64,000 bases of DNA, taken from positions 506,166 to 570,165 of the forward strand of contig NZ_BMHO01000001.1 of NCBI RefSeq assembly GCF_014640975.1, read 5' to 3'. The notes beneath the pieces are model-generated. The model was given only the letters and a program-made list of their open reading frames with translations. It had not been told where the DNA came from and searched no databases. Positions 36,916-47,514 of this stretch are shown one piece after another; position 1 is the first letter of the stretch; every line of letters begins with the position of its first letter. The stretch comes from Microbacterium faecale (GTDB lineage: Bacteria > Actinomycetota > Actinomycetes > Actinomycetales > Microbacteriaceae). A program made the position numbers and the translations under genes.

Positions 36916-38984
36916 GCGTCCGTCTCCTGTATGCCATCGTCGGAATGTGCCACGGACTCGCGTCGACGGCGGCGCACCTGTCGGTAGATGCCGAGGCCGA
37001 ACAGCCCCACCACGACGACGACGAGGATGCCGATGCCGATCCGCTCCCAATCCGCTCTCACGGTGACGTGCAGGTCGCGGGTCGGGCCGATCTTGCCGCC
37101 CGACCGGGCCTCGAGCGTGTAGTGCACCGTCACGTCCCCGGAGCCCACCCGGGCCTCGATCGGAATCGTCGTGCGGGTCACGCTGTCGGGCTGCGCGATG
37201 ACCTCGGTGCGCCGCTCGATCGAGAGCCGCGGGTCGTCCGGGATCGCGACGACCGTGACGATCGCGGTGAACGGAAGATCGTTGCGGATCCACACGGGCA
37301 TCGGAGCCTCGGCGCTGAGCAGCTGCACCGGCTGCTGATCCTGCAGGTCGATCGCGACGGCGCGATCGTCGTTGAGTGACGCGAAGTCGTCCGCGGTCTG
37401 CTGCCAGCCCTCGGTGTTCGACGCCCACGTCACGGCGAGGATCCGGTGGAGCTCGCTGCGGACCTGTCCGGTGAACAGATCGGGATTCTCGAGAGCCGTC
37501 GCGATGTGGTCGAGCGCGGGCTCGGTCGCGAGATAGGTCGCCACGGCGTCCACGCGACCGGCGTCCGCGGCGGTCTCGGTCAGCTCCACGGCGCCGCCAT
37601 CGACGGACAGCACGTCGTCGAGATGGGCGAACTCGGCAACCGCGCCGTCCGTCGTGGCGGCGACCGCGTCGATGAGGCCGCTCGCCGACAGCGGCAGCTG
37701 CGTGTCCGCGACGATCGCGCCGTCGTCGTTCGTCGCGAGCTCGTCGGATCCCATGCGGTCCAACGCGAGCAGCAGCGGTTCGTCGCGCTCGGCGGCCGCG
37801 GCCCACACGCGCACGGTCGCGGCCGCTAGCGCCCGCTCCCTCGCATCAGGGTCCATCTCGCGCGCGGCATCGAGCAGCGCGTCCGAGAGCGCGTCGTCGT
37901 ACGCGAGCACCTGTCCGCCGAGGCGCGCGGATCCATCGGTCGTCGACGAGGACGGCACCATGACGCGCGCGGATCCGTCGCCGACCAGCGCCTCCACCGT
38001 GTCGGCTCCGGCGGAACCGGGAGCGGGCCAGAAGATCGTGCTGTTCGCGGACGGGCCGATCCGCGTCAGCGAGTGGAGCGAGGGATCGTCGTCCGCGGCG
38101 CTGTCGTCGAGGAACGCGCCGAGGTGCGTCTGCGCGAGCGGGGCGTCGAGTCCCGCGGCGATCTGCGGCGTGACGTCGGCGTCGGCGAACTGCAGCGCGA
38201 ACCGGTCGTTGTCGAGCGAGGTGAGGCGCTCCAGCCAGTCTGTCGCGCTCGCCGGCGCCGCGTCGCCGAGTGCGCGGATGGAGGCGGGGATCGACGGGTC
38301 GACCGCGAGAATCGCCGGGGTGCCGTCGACGGCATCGAGCTGCGCCGTGAGCAGGCCGTCCGGGCTGGTGAGGATCGCGAGCGCGTCGGAGGCGTACAGG
38401 CCGCGCGTCGTGACGGGACCCGTGATCGGCACGACGAGCGAGACGGATCCGCGCTCGTCGCCCGCGACGACGAGTGCCGCACGGTCCGCCTCGGGCTCCG
38501 TTCCGGCGTCGTACGTGGCCTCGACGGGATATACGCCCTGCGGCATATCCGCGAGCGGCAGCGTCGCCGAGACGGACTGCGTGGCGCCCGAGACCACATC
38601 AGGGGCATTGATCTCGTCGACCTCCTCGAGTCCCGAAGCGGCACCACCGCTGAGCCACGTGTCGACGGCGTCGGCGCCGATCGGCTCGCCGACGGAGATG
38701 CTGATCGTTCCGGCGGCGAAGTCGTCGGCCGTCTCGTTCGCGAGCGAGAAGGTGGCGGTTGTCGTAGACCCGGTGGCGATGCCACGGTCCGCGAGCTCCA
38801 TCGTGAACGGGCGCTCCGCCGGATCCTGATCGTCGTCGATGCCCGCGACCGTTGCGGGGGCCGGGTCCAGCACCGCGCCCGCGGCCGGCGTCGCGCCCAG
38901 CGCAAGCAGCAGGCTGGCGCTGGCGATGGCGCCTATGCGCAGCCGCGTGTGCCTGCGTCGCGGCGAGACGATCGAAGAGTCCAT
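36912..38984 (-). CDS. DUF6049 family exported membrane-anchored protein
   Basis: A 690-residue exported protein. A basic start plus hydrophobic stretch (about 16-37, IGAIASASLLLALGATPAAGA) forms the signal peptide; the long middle is extracellular and rich in Asp, Ala, Ser and Thr; a C-terminal transmembrane segment (about 650-670, IGIGILVVVVVGLFGLGIY) is followed by QVRRRRRES. It overlaps murJ by 4 bp; the same pairing occurs in mycobacteria (Rv3909 before Rv3910). A role in cell-envelope assembly is inferred from that conserved link. Confidence 0.82.
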   Translation of the reverse strand: MDSSIVSPRRRHTRLRIGAIASASLLLALGATPAAGAVLDPAPATVAGIDDDQDPAERPFTMELADRGIATGSTTTATFSLANETADDFAAGTISISVGEPIGADAVDTWLSGGAASGLEEVDEINAPDVVSGATQSVSATLPLADMPQGVYPVEATYDAGTEPEADRAALVVAGDERGSVSLVVPITGPVTTRGLYASDALAILTSPDGLLTAQLDAVDGTPAILAVDPSIPASIRALGDAAPASATDWLERLTSLDNDRFALQFADADVTPQIAAGLDAPLAQTHLGAFLDDSAADDDPSLHSLTRIGPSANSTIFWPAPGSAGADTVEALVGDGSARVMVPSSSTTDGSARLGGQVLAYDDALSDALLDAAREMDPDARERALAAATVRVWAAAAERDEPLLLALDRMGSDELATNDDGAIVADTQLPLSASGLIDAVAATTDGAVAEFAHLDDVLSVDGGAVELTETAADAGRVDAVATYLATEPALDHIATALENPDLFTGQVRSELHRILAVTWASNTEGWQQTADDFASLNDDRAVAIDLQDQQPVQLLSAEAPMPVWIRNDLPFTAIVTVVAIPDDPRLSIERRTEVIAQPDSVTRTTIPIEARVGSGDVTVHYTLEARSGGKIGPTRDLHVTVRADWERIGIGILVVVVVGLFGLGIYRQVRRRRRESVAHSDDGIQETDA

Positions 38985-39155
38985 AGGAGAGCGGCCCTGC
39001 GTCGGAGGACCGCATGTGATTCTACGGATGAAGACACGGGGAGGCTGGGAGGCGGGCTCCGCATAACGATTGGGATGACCGCGAGCGCGCCGTCGGGATG
39101 CTGGGCCGCCGTCGATAGGATCAGAGCATCCCCCTCCCCCTCAAGGAACACTGGA

Positions 39156-40342
39156 ATGCCCGCTGACGCATCCGCCTTCGTCTCCGACGCGGCCACCGAA
39201 CTGCTGGCAGGGGTCGTGAAGCGGCCCTCACGTCTCGCCGACGGTCGCGAGCTGATCTACTTCGACGACGCCGAGACGACCCTGCCAGCCGAGCGACGCA
39301 TCGACGCCCGGGAGCTGGACGCGCGCCCGGGGACCGCGACGATGCGGCGGGACGTGCTCACCGGGGAGTGGATCACCGTCGCCGCGAACCGACAGAACCG
39401 GGCGATGCTGCCCCCGGCGGAACTGGATCCGCTCGCACCGCAGAGTGAGACGAACCCTTCCGAAGTGCCGGACCAGTACGACGTCGCCGTCTTCGAGAAC
39501 CGCTCCCCCTCGCTGGGGCCGGCGCTCGCGCGCGCCGCCGGTGACGCTCCCGCCGCAGAGGATGCGCCACGCGATCTCGACGACCTGATCGCGCCGGGTA
39601 TCGGCCGGACGCGTACCGCCGTCGGCCGCTGCGAGGTCGTGTGCTTCAGCCCCGAGCGCACGGGCAGCTTCGGTACGCAGACCGTGCGCCGCGCCCGCAC
39701 CGTCATCGAAGCGTGGGCCGATCGCACGATGCACCTCGGCGCCCTGCCCGGCGTGCAGCAGGTCTTCCCGTTCGAGAACCGCGGCGAGCAGATCGGCGTC
39801 ACGCTGCAGCACCCGCACGGCCAGATCTACGCCTACCCGTACATCACGCCGCGCACGCGCGCGCTGCTGACGCAGATCGATCTCGAGGGTGCCGATCTGT
39901 TCGCGCGCATCGTCGATCTCGAGGACGCCGGGCCGCGCGTCGTGCTCTCCGCCGAGCACTGGCTCGCCTACGTGCCGTTCGCGGCGCGCTGGCCCGTCGA
40001 AGTGCACCTCGTGCCGCGGCGCCACGCCGCCGACTTCGCCGAGCTCACGAGCGCGGAACGGGACGAGCTGGCCCGTGTCTACCTGCGCCTGCTGCGCGGC
40101 GTGGACGCGCTGTACGAGACGCCGACCCCCTACATCGCGGCGTGGCACCAGGCGCCCGTGTCGGTCGGGAGAGAGAGTGTCCGCATGCACCTGCAGCTCA
40201 CCTCACCCCGCCGAGGAGCCGACAAGCTCAAGTTCCTCGCGGGATCCGAGGCCGCCATGGGTGCGTGGACCGCGGAGATCCCGCCGGAGGTCGGTGCGGA
40301 GCGGCTGCGCGCGGCGCTCGCCGCCGTCGGCGAGGTGACGAC

Positions 40343-40346
<4 letters not shown>
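39156..40346 (+). CDS. galT: Galactose-1-phosphate uridylyltransferase
   Basis: Leloir-pathway enzyme exchanging UMP between UDP-glucose and galactose-1-phosphate. The 396-residue product has the catalytic HPHGQ (in LQHPHGQIYAYPY), the N-terminal RRDVLTGEWITVAANR and the C-terminal ring of histidine motifs (VEVHLVPRRH, AAWHQAPV). ATG 39156 follows CAAGGAAC. It overlaps galK by 4 bp, so the two galactose enzymes are co-translated. No local transporter or regulator gene accompanies them. Confidence 0.95.
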
Positions 40347-41533
<1,187 letters not shown>

Positions 41534-41569
41534 CTCTGCGTTCTCATCGGGGCCGCGCGAGCAAGGACA

Positions 41570-43087
41570 CTAGAACCGCAGGAAACCGTCGACGAGTAGC
41601 GTGCGCACGGCGGGCAGCAGCGACGCGCGGAGGTCGTCGACGTCGACGTCGAGCAGGTGGGCGAGCGCGCCGACGATCTGACCGACCGTGAGTTCGCCCC
41701 CGCACGCCCCGACGAGGCCCGCGAGCGCCGGATCCGCCGACAGAGTGCGCGCGAAGCCGCCGCCCTGACGCAGTTCGATCACCGTGGGGTTCTCCTCGCC
41801 GGGCAGGTGGTGGCGGGCCTCGGTGACATCGGACGCCGCCACGAGCGCGCAGTCGACGAGCTCGTCGTCGGAGAGGTCCGCCTGCCGGTCGTGCGCCGCG
41901 AGCGCGTCGGCGAGGTGGGATCCGAGTGCTCCCGGTGCGGGAATCGCCTGCGGTAGGTGCTCGTACCGCGCGAGCGTCGGATCCGCGTGCGGACGTCGCA
42001 GCAGCACGTAGCCGAAGCCGATCTCGGACACGTCGCGCGCGGCGAAATCGTCGAGCCAGGCGGTGAGCAGTCGGTCGTGCTCCGGCGTCCCGGGCGCGGT
42101 GCCGCCGTCTCGGATCCACATCTCCGCGTACGCGATCGGTGACAGCCGCTCGCGTTCGACGACCCACGCATCGAGGGGAACATCGGACGCGGCGATCCAT
42201 GAACGGAAGCGGTCGAGTCCGTCCTCGCCGTCGGTCGTCTCCCAATTGCCGAGGAACTGCGCCACGCCGCCGGGGGCGAGGTGCGCGCCGACGCCCGTGA
42301 CCACCTGCTCCACGAGCGCATCGCCGACGAGGCCGCCGTCGCGGTACTCGTAGGTGGGCACGCCGGTCGCACGTGGGGTGATGACGAACGGCGGATTCGA
42401 CACGATGCGGTCGAACGTCTCCCCCGCGACGGGCGCGAACAGGGACCCGTGACGCAGGTCGAGGTCGAGGTCGTCGTTCAGGATCGCGTTCATGCGCGCG
42501 AACGCGAGCGCGCGCTCCGAGATGTCGGTCGCGACGACGTGGTCTGCGTATCGCGCGGCGCGGAGCGCCTGGATTCCACATCCCGTCCCGAGATCGAGCA
42601 CGCGGGTGGCGGGGGTCGGCAGCTGGAGGCCCGCCAGGGTGATGGAGGCGCCACCCACGCCGAGGACGTAGTCGGCGGCGAGCGATCCGCCGCCCGTCGC
42701 GAGTTCGTCGAGATCGGCCGCGATCCACCATTCGCCGTCGCCGCTGTCGTCGCCGAACGACTGCGGTCGCACCGTCGCGGTCGGGGTGACGCTCTCACCG
42801 TCCGTGACGGCGAGGCCGAGCGTGACGAGCCCGGCGGATCCGGTGTGCGGGAGCGCTCGGTCGACGTTGCGGACAGGTTGTGCGATTCCGAAGACGAGCA
42901 GGCGCGCAAGCACCGCCTGCGGGTCGTCCGCGTCGTCGAGCCCGCGGAGGGCGGGCGTGCGCAGCGTGCGGCCGATCGCGTCGTCGGCCTCCTCGCCCCA
43001 TCGCGCGCGCAGCGGGGCCGAACGGAGGTCTGCCGCGGCCAGATCGCGGGCGAGGAAGCGGCAGAGGTCGGGATCCGGGTTCACCAC
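41570..43087 (-). CDS. Class I SAM-dependent methyltransferase (N-methylating, NPPF motif)
   Basis: A 505-residue protein. An N-terminal helical region (1-120, DUF7059-like) precedes a Rossmann methyltransferase with the SAM loop VLDLGTGCGIQAL (about 165-177) and the catalytic NPPF (about 230) typical of enzymes that methylate exocyclic or ring nitrogens of nucleic-acid bases or glutamine; the C-terminal 150 residues form a further domain. The RNA methyltransferase group (RsmC/RlmG-like) is the closest guess. It starts at GTG 43087 and is divergent from the CCA-adding enzyme gene. Confidence 0.75.
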   Translation of the reverse strand: MVNPDPDLCRFLARDLAAADLRSAPLRARWGEEADDAIGRTLRTPALRGLDDADDPQAVLARLLVFGIAQPVRNVDRALPHTGSAGLVTLGLAVTDGESVTPTATVRPQSFGDDSGDGEWWIAADLDELATGGGSLAADYVLGVGGASITLAGLQLPTPATRVLDLGTGCGIQALRAARYADHVVATDISERALAFARMNAILNDDLDLDLRHGSLFAPVAGETFDRIVSNPPFVITPRATGVPTYEYRDGGLVGDALVEQVVTGVGAHLAPGGVAQFLGNWETTDGEDGLDRFRSWIAASDVPLDAWVVERERLSPIAYAEMWIRDGGTAPGTPEHDRLLTAWLDDFAARDVSEIGFGYVLLRRPHADPTLARYEHLPQAIPAPGALGSHLADALAAHDRQADLSDDELVDCALVAASDVTEARHHLPGEENPTVIELRQGGGFARTLSADPALAGLVGACGGELTVGQIVGALAHLLDVDVDDLRASLLPAVRTLLVDGFLRF

Positions 43088-43170
43088 GTCACCATTCTGC
43101 CCGCCCAGGTCCGCGGGCGCCGCGCCGCCTGGTGCCGGCTGCCCCCGTCGCCCGCGTTATCCTGGAGATC

Positions 43171-44598
43171 ATGCTCAACATGGCCGCCGGTCTCGCTGCG
43201 CTCGGTGACCTCGCGAGATCTCCCGTGGTCGCGATCCTCGGACGCGCGTTCGCCGAAGCCGGACGCGAACTGGCGGTCGTCGGCGGACCGGTGCGCGACG
43301 CTCTCATCGGTCGCCCCACGCACGACCTCGACTTCACGACCGACGCGCACCCCGACGAGATCCTGCGGATCGTGACCCCCGTGTCGTCGACCCAGTGGGA
43401 CATCGGGCGCGCGTTCGGCACGATCGGCGCGCGCGTCAAGGGCGAGCAGGTCGAGATCACGACGTACCGTGCCGACAGTTACGACGGCGAGACGCGCAAG
43501 CCGGTCGTCGCGTTCGGCGACAACCTCGAGGGCGACCTCGTGCGACGTGACTTCACGGTCAATGCGATGGCGCTCAAGGTACCGGAGGTCAAGCTCGTCG
43601 ACCCGACGGGCGGAGTCGAGGATCTTCTTGCCGGCGCGCTGCGCACGCCCGACGACCCCCGCGTGAGCTTCGGCGACGATCCGCTGCGCATGCTGCGGGC
43701 CTGCCGCTTCTCGGCCCAGCTCGGGTTCGAGATCGAACAGGGCACGCGCGACGCGATCGCGGAGCTCACCGACACCCTCGAGATCGTCAGCGCCGAACGG
43801 ATCCAGTCGGAGTTCGTGCGCACGATGCAGACGGACGACCCCGTGCGCGGCGTCCGGGCGATGGTCGACACCGGCCTCGCTGATGAGTTCCTGCCGGAGC
43901 TCTCGGCGATGCGGCTCGAGGTCGACGAGCATCACCATCACAAGGACGTCTATGAGCATTCGCTGACGGTGCTGCAGCAGACGATCGACCTGGAGCGCGA
44001 GCGTCGCCCCGACGCGGATGCCGATGTGACACTGCGCATCGCGGCGCTGCTGCACGACATCGGCAAGCCGCGCACCCGCCGGCTCGAGCCGGGTGGCATC
44101 GTGAGCTTCCACCACCACGACATCGTCGGATCCCGGATGGCGTCCAAGCGGTTGAAGAAGCTGAAGTTCGACACCGCGACCACGCAGTCAGTCGCGAAGC
44201 TGATCGGCCTGCACCTGCGGTTCTTCGGATACTCCGAGGGCGCCTGGACCGACTCCGCCGTTCGGCGCTATGTGCGCGATGCGGGCGACGAGCTCGAGCG
44301 CCTCCACATCCTCACGCGCGCGGACGTGACGACGCGCAATCAGCGTAAGGCGCGGCGGCTGAAGGCCGCGTACGACGACATCGAGGATCGCATCGCGCAG
44401 CTGCGCGAGCAGGAGGAGGTCGACGCGATCCGCCCCGATCTCGACGGCAACGAGATCCAGCGGATCCTCGGCATCTCCCCCGGTCCCGCGGTCGGCAAGG
44501 CCTACCGTTTCCTCCTCGAGCTGCGGCTGGACGAGGGGCCGATGAGCCCCGAGGACGCCGAGGAACGTCTGCGCGCGTGGTGGGCGGAGCAGCCGTGA
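43171..44598 (+). CDS. CCA tRNA nucleotidyltransferase
   Basis: Class II nucleotidyltransferase that adds or repairs the 3' CCA of tRNAs (consistent with the tRNA genes here lacking an encoded CCA). The 475-residue product has the nucleotidyltransferase head (VVGGPVRDALIG, HDLDFTTDA, about 32-55), the RRDFTVNAMAL block, the neck PLRMLRACRFSAQLGF, and a C-terminal HD domain (HHHHKDVYEHSL, ALLHDIGK). ATG 43171 is used; GGAG lies 6 nt upstream. In mycobacteria the homologue (pcnA) lies near the murJ locus; here it is 6 kb away. Confidence 0.93.
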   Translation: MLNMAAGLAALGDLARSPVVAILGRAFAEAGRELAVVGGPVRDALIGRPTHDLDFTTDAHPDEILRIVTPVSSTQWDIGRAFGTIGARVKGEQVEITTYRADSYDGETRKPVVAFGDNLEGDLVRRDFTVNAMALKVPEVKLVDPTGGVEDLLAGALRTPDDPRVSFGDDPLRMLRACRFSAQLGFEIEQGTRDAIAELTDTLEIVSAERIQSEFVRTMQTDDPVRGVRAMVDTGLADEFLPELSAMRLEVDEHHHHKDVYEHSLTVLQQTIDLERERRPDADADVTLRIAALLHDIGKPRTRRLEPGGIVSFHHHDIVGSRMASKRLKKLKFDTATTQSVAKLIGLHLRFFGYSEGAWTDSAVRRYVRDAGDELERLHILTRADVTTRNQRKARRLKAAYDDIEDRIAQLREQEEVDAIRPDLDGNEIQRILGISPGPAVGKAYRFLLELRLDEGPMSPEDAEERLRAWWAEQP

Positions 44599-44676
44599 CG
44601 GCGTGTTTCTGGATAACCCCCGAATTCTCGGCGATTGGGTGACCCATCCGGGGTCGCACCGGTAGCGTCTCCTAAC

Positions 44677-45852
44677 GTGCCAGAGATCACCCACCGCCCC
44701 ATGACGGTTCTGCTCGGGTGTGACACGTTCGCCCCGGACATCAACGGTGCCGCGCGGTTCGCCGAACGCCTCGCTGCCGGTCTTGTGCGCCGCGGACACG
44801 CTGTGCACGTCGCGGCACCGAACGACCGGTGGCGACGTGTGCAGCCGCGCGCCGAGCGCATCGAGGGCGAGGACCTCGCCATGCACCGGCTGCCGTCGGT
44901 GCGACTGTGGGGTCACGACTGGCTGCGCTTCGTGTGGCCGTGGCGTTCGCGCCACTACGCGCGCCAGGTGCTCGACCGCGTGAAGCCGGATGTCGTGCAT
45001 ATCCAGTCACACATCGTCATCGGCCGCGGCCTCGCGCGCGAGGCGCGCCGCCGGGGGATCCCCGTGATCGCGACGAACCACACGATGGCCGAGAACATCC
45101 TCGACTTCACCCGTCTGCCCGCGTGGGGCAACCGCCTCTTCGTGAAGGCGGCATGGGCCGACGCCACGCGGACGTTCGACATGACCGCGGCCGTGACGAC
45201 GCCGACGCGCAAGGCGGCCGACTTCCTCGAGCGCACGATCGACGTCTCGGGCGTGATTCCGATCAGCTGCGGCATCGATATGGCGCAGTACACGGCTGAG
45301 TTGGCGCCGCGAACCGAGAAGCGCATCGTCTTCGTGGGGCGCCTGACGAGCGAAAAGCGCGTGGATGAGGTGCTCCGCGCTGCCGCGCGCATCGATGGCG
45401 CGACCGTGGAGCTCATCGGAGACGGCGATCAGCGAGTGGCGCTGGAGAAGCTCGCCGAGGAGCTCGGGATCCGCGACCGCGTCGTGTTCCACGGGCACGT
45501 GACCGACGAGGAGCTGCGGACCGCCCTGACGCGCGCGTCGGTCTTCGCGATCGCGTCGATCGCGGAGTTGCAGTCCATCGCCACGATGGAGGCGATGGCC
45601 TCCGGTCTCCCCGTCGTGGCAGCAGACGCCGTGGCGCTTCCCCACCTCGTCGAGGACGGCGTGAACGGCCATCTGTTCGAGCCGGGTAACGTCGACGCGC
45701 TCACCGCGCGCCTGCGCGACGTGCTCGATGCCTCTCCCGAGAGTTACGAGCAGATGCAGCGGGCGTCGCTCCGGCTCGTGGCGGTCCACGACATCACCCG
45801 CACGCTCGACACGTTCGAGGCGCTGTACCGGGGCGATACGCTTCCTGCATGA
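44677..45852 (+). CDS. GT4 family glycosyltransferase
   Basis: A 391-residue cytoplasmic or membrane-associated GT-B glycosyltransferase. The N-domain glycine-rich loop (DTFAPDINGAARFAERLAAGL) and the C-domain pattern VFVGRLTSEKRVDEVL, and ESIATMEAMASGLP-type EX7E motif (here ELQSIATMEAMASG) are clear; similar enzymes include mycobacterial PimB/MgtA mannosyltransferases. GTG 44677 is preceded by TAGCGT (44662-44667), a leaderless-type -10 box. It overlaps the next glycosyltransferase gene by 4 bp. Donor and acceptor are unknown. Confidence 0.88.
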   Translation: MPEITHRPMTVLLGCDTFAPDINGAARFAERLAAGLVRRGHAVHVAAPNDRWRRVQPRAERIEGEDLAMHRLPSVRLWGHDWLRFVWPWRSRHYARQVLDRVKPDVVHIQSHIVIGRGLAREARRRGIPVIATNHTMAENILDFTRLPAWGNRLFVKAAWADATRTFDMTAAVTTPTRKAADFLERTIDVSGVIPISCGIDMAQYTAELAPRTEKRIVFVGRLTSEKRVDEVLRAAARIDGATVELIGDGDQRVALEKLAEELGIRDRVVFHGHVTDEELRTALTRASVFAIASIAELQSIATMEAMASGLPVVAADAVALPHLVEDGVNGHLFEPGNVDALTARLRDVLDASPESYEQMQRASLRLVAVHDITRTLDTFEALYRGDTLPA

Positions 45853-47063
45853 CTCGAGGGCTGCACGTCGTGATGTTCGGCGACCAGCACGTCGAGACGT
45901 CCGGCGGCGCGCAGGTCGCGATGCGTCTGCAGCGCAAGTTCCTCGAGCGCGCCGGGCACACCGTCACGATCGTGGGTCCGCGCCGCCACGGCCGGAATCT
46001 GTCGAACATGCATGATGAGGCATACGTTGATTTGCCGTCCGTTCCGGTGCCGTCCGATCCCGAGTATTCCGCGCTCTGGCCCGGCGCTCGGGCTGATCGG
46101 CGCGTCGATGCCGCGCTCGCGCGCCGCTTGCGGCGGGACGGTATCCGACTGCCCGACGTGGTGCACGTCCAGGCCGACTACTGGGGCGCGGTCCTGGGTC
46201 ACCGCTTCGCGGTGCGGTCTCGTCTCCCCGTGGTCCACACGATGCACAACCGCGTCGATGTGGGGATCGAAGCGACAGCGCCGCTGCCGGGTCTCGTGCT
46301 CGCCGCCCTCAACGTGTGGCGACGCCGCGCGCTGCCGGGCTCGGGCCGCGGATCGGACGGCTGGGCGTACCTGCGCGGCATCGCGGCCGGTGCGGCGGCC
46401 GTCACCGCGCCCTCGGCGCACTTCGCGCGCCGCCTCGAGCGTCACGGCGTCTTCGATGACGTCGACGTGATCTGGAATGGCATCGACGACGACGTGCTGG
46501 CCGATCTCGCCGCGCCCGCCCCGTCGGGCGGGCTGATCTGGGTCGGGCGGATGAGCGCCGAGAAGCGTCTGCTCCCGTTCCTGCAAGCATATGCCGCGAG
46601 CCGCATAAGACTCCCCGTGGAGATCGTGGGCGCGGGCTTTCAGCGGGAGGACGCCGAACGTTTCGTCGCGGCCCGCGCCCTGGGCGACCGCGTGCGGTTT
46701 CTCGGCCGACTGCCGTATCGCGAGACGCTCGAGCGGATCGCGGCGGCGACGGCGCTCGTGCAGACGTCGATCGGATTCGAGACGCAGGGGATGACGCCCT
46801 TCGAGGCGGCGCAGCTCGGCACCCCGTCGGTCGTCTCGGATCCCGACGTCGCGCGCGAGATGCGCGGCGGCGTGTGGCGCGTGCACCCCGCTCCCACGCA
46901 CACGGGGCGGATCCAGGCCCTCGCGGCGACGCTGCGCGCCGTCGAGCGCGACGCGCAGTCTGGATCCCTGCCGGAACCGTCGCAGCGCGTGCGGCGCGAG
47001 TTCGTCCAGTCCTCGCGCACCGAGGCGATGATCGCCGTCTACGAGCGGGTGCTGCGCGGCTGA
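45849..47063 (+). CDS. Second GT4 family glycosyltransferase
   Basis: A 404-residue GT-B enzyme coupled to the previous one by a 4-bp overlap. N-domain: MFGDQHVETSGGAQVAMRL; C-domain: LIWVGRMSAEKRLLPFL and the EX7E-like region SIGFETQGMTPFEAAQLGTPSV. The first acidic residue of that motif is in FETQGMTPFE. The pair probably acts in succession on a lipid or glycoconjugate; direction and sugar are not deducible. Confidence 0.87.
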   Translation: MTRGLHVVMFGDQHVETSGGAQVAMRLQRKFLERAGHTVTIVGPRRHGRNLSNMHDEAYVDLPSVPVPSDPEYSALWPGARADRRVDAALARRLRRDGIRLPDVVHVQADYWGAVLGHRFAVRSRLPVVHTMHNRVDVGIEATAPLPGLVLAALNVWRRRALPGSGRGSDGWAYLRGIAAGAAAVTAPSAHFARRLERHGVFDDVDVIWNGIDDDVLADLAAPAPSGGLIWVGRMSAEKRLLPFLQAYAASRIRLPVEIVGAGFQREDAERFVAARALGDRVRFLGRLPYRETLERIAAATALVQTSIGFETQGMTPFEAAQLGTPSVVSDPDVAREMRGGVWRVHPAPTHTGRIQALAATLRAVERDAQSGSLPEPSQRVRREFVQSSRTEAMIAVYERVLRG

Positions 47064-47074
47064 CGCGCGTCGGG

Positions 47075-47437
47075 TCAGATCACCACGAGGGAGAACAGCG
47101 TGGTGGTGACCGTGCCGAAGATGTGTGCCGCAGAGATGCCGACGGCGACGCCCGAGACGGCGGGCCGGGATCCGCGCAGGGCGAGGATCCCGAGGATGAG
47201 CGCGACCAGCGAGACGATCGCCGAGACCACGTTCGTCGCGCTCGCGATGAACGCCCACAGCCGGATGGTCTCGAAGGACGCGTCGTACATCGTGAACTGG
47301 ACGACGGACATGCTCGTGCTGATCGCGACCGCCACGATCGCGATGACGAGCGCCGTGATCGCGAGCCCCGATCGACCGGATCCGCGCGGCGTGGGGCTGG
47401 CGTACCCGTAGGGCGCGGGTGTGGCTGGAGACGTCAT
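47075..47437 (-). CDS. Small membrane protein (DUF4190-like)
   Basis: A 120-residue protein with a Pro/Thr/Tyr-rich N-terminus (TSPATPAPYGYASPTPRGSG) and three hydrophobic segments (about 27-47, 62-85 and 98-120). The layout resembles the small DUF4190-type membrane proteins common in actinobacteria. ATG 47437 is used; GTG 47443 two codons upstream is an alternative. It is divergent from clpB. Function unknown. Confidence 0.6.
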   Translation of the reverse strand: MTSPATPAPYGYASPTPRGSGRSGLAITALVIAIVAVAISTSMSVVQFTMYDASFETIRLWAFIASATNVVSAIVSLVALILGILALRGSRPAVSGVAVGISAAHIFGTVTTTLFSLVVI

Positions 47438-47472
47438 CTTCACACCCTATGCGTCATCGAATCGGTGCTAAA

Positions 47473-47493
47473 CTTGAGTCGACCCCACTCAAG
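47473..47493. promoter_or_regulatory. HAIR element (HspR operator) of clpB
   Basis: CTTGAGT-N7-ACTCAAG matches the actinobacterial HAIR consensus at every defined position. It overlaps a TAAACT -10-like box (47469-47474), so bound HspR would block transcription of the downstream clpB until heat stress. Confidence 0.95.
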
Positions 47494-47514
47494 TTCGCAC
47501 CGTAGGAGGCATTC

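Noticed and set aside
38073..39155. Upstream extension of the galT frame by 361 codons
   Set aside because: The extension is antisense to the DUF6049 gene, and galT has a proper start with ribosome-binding site at 39156.
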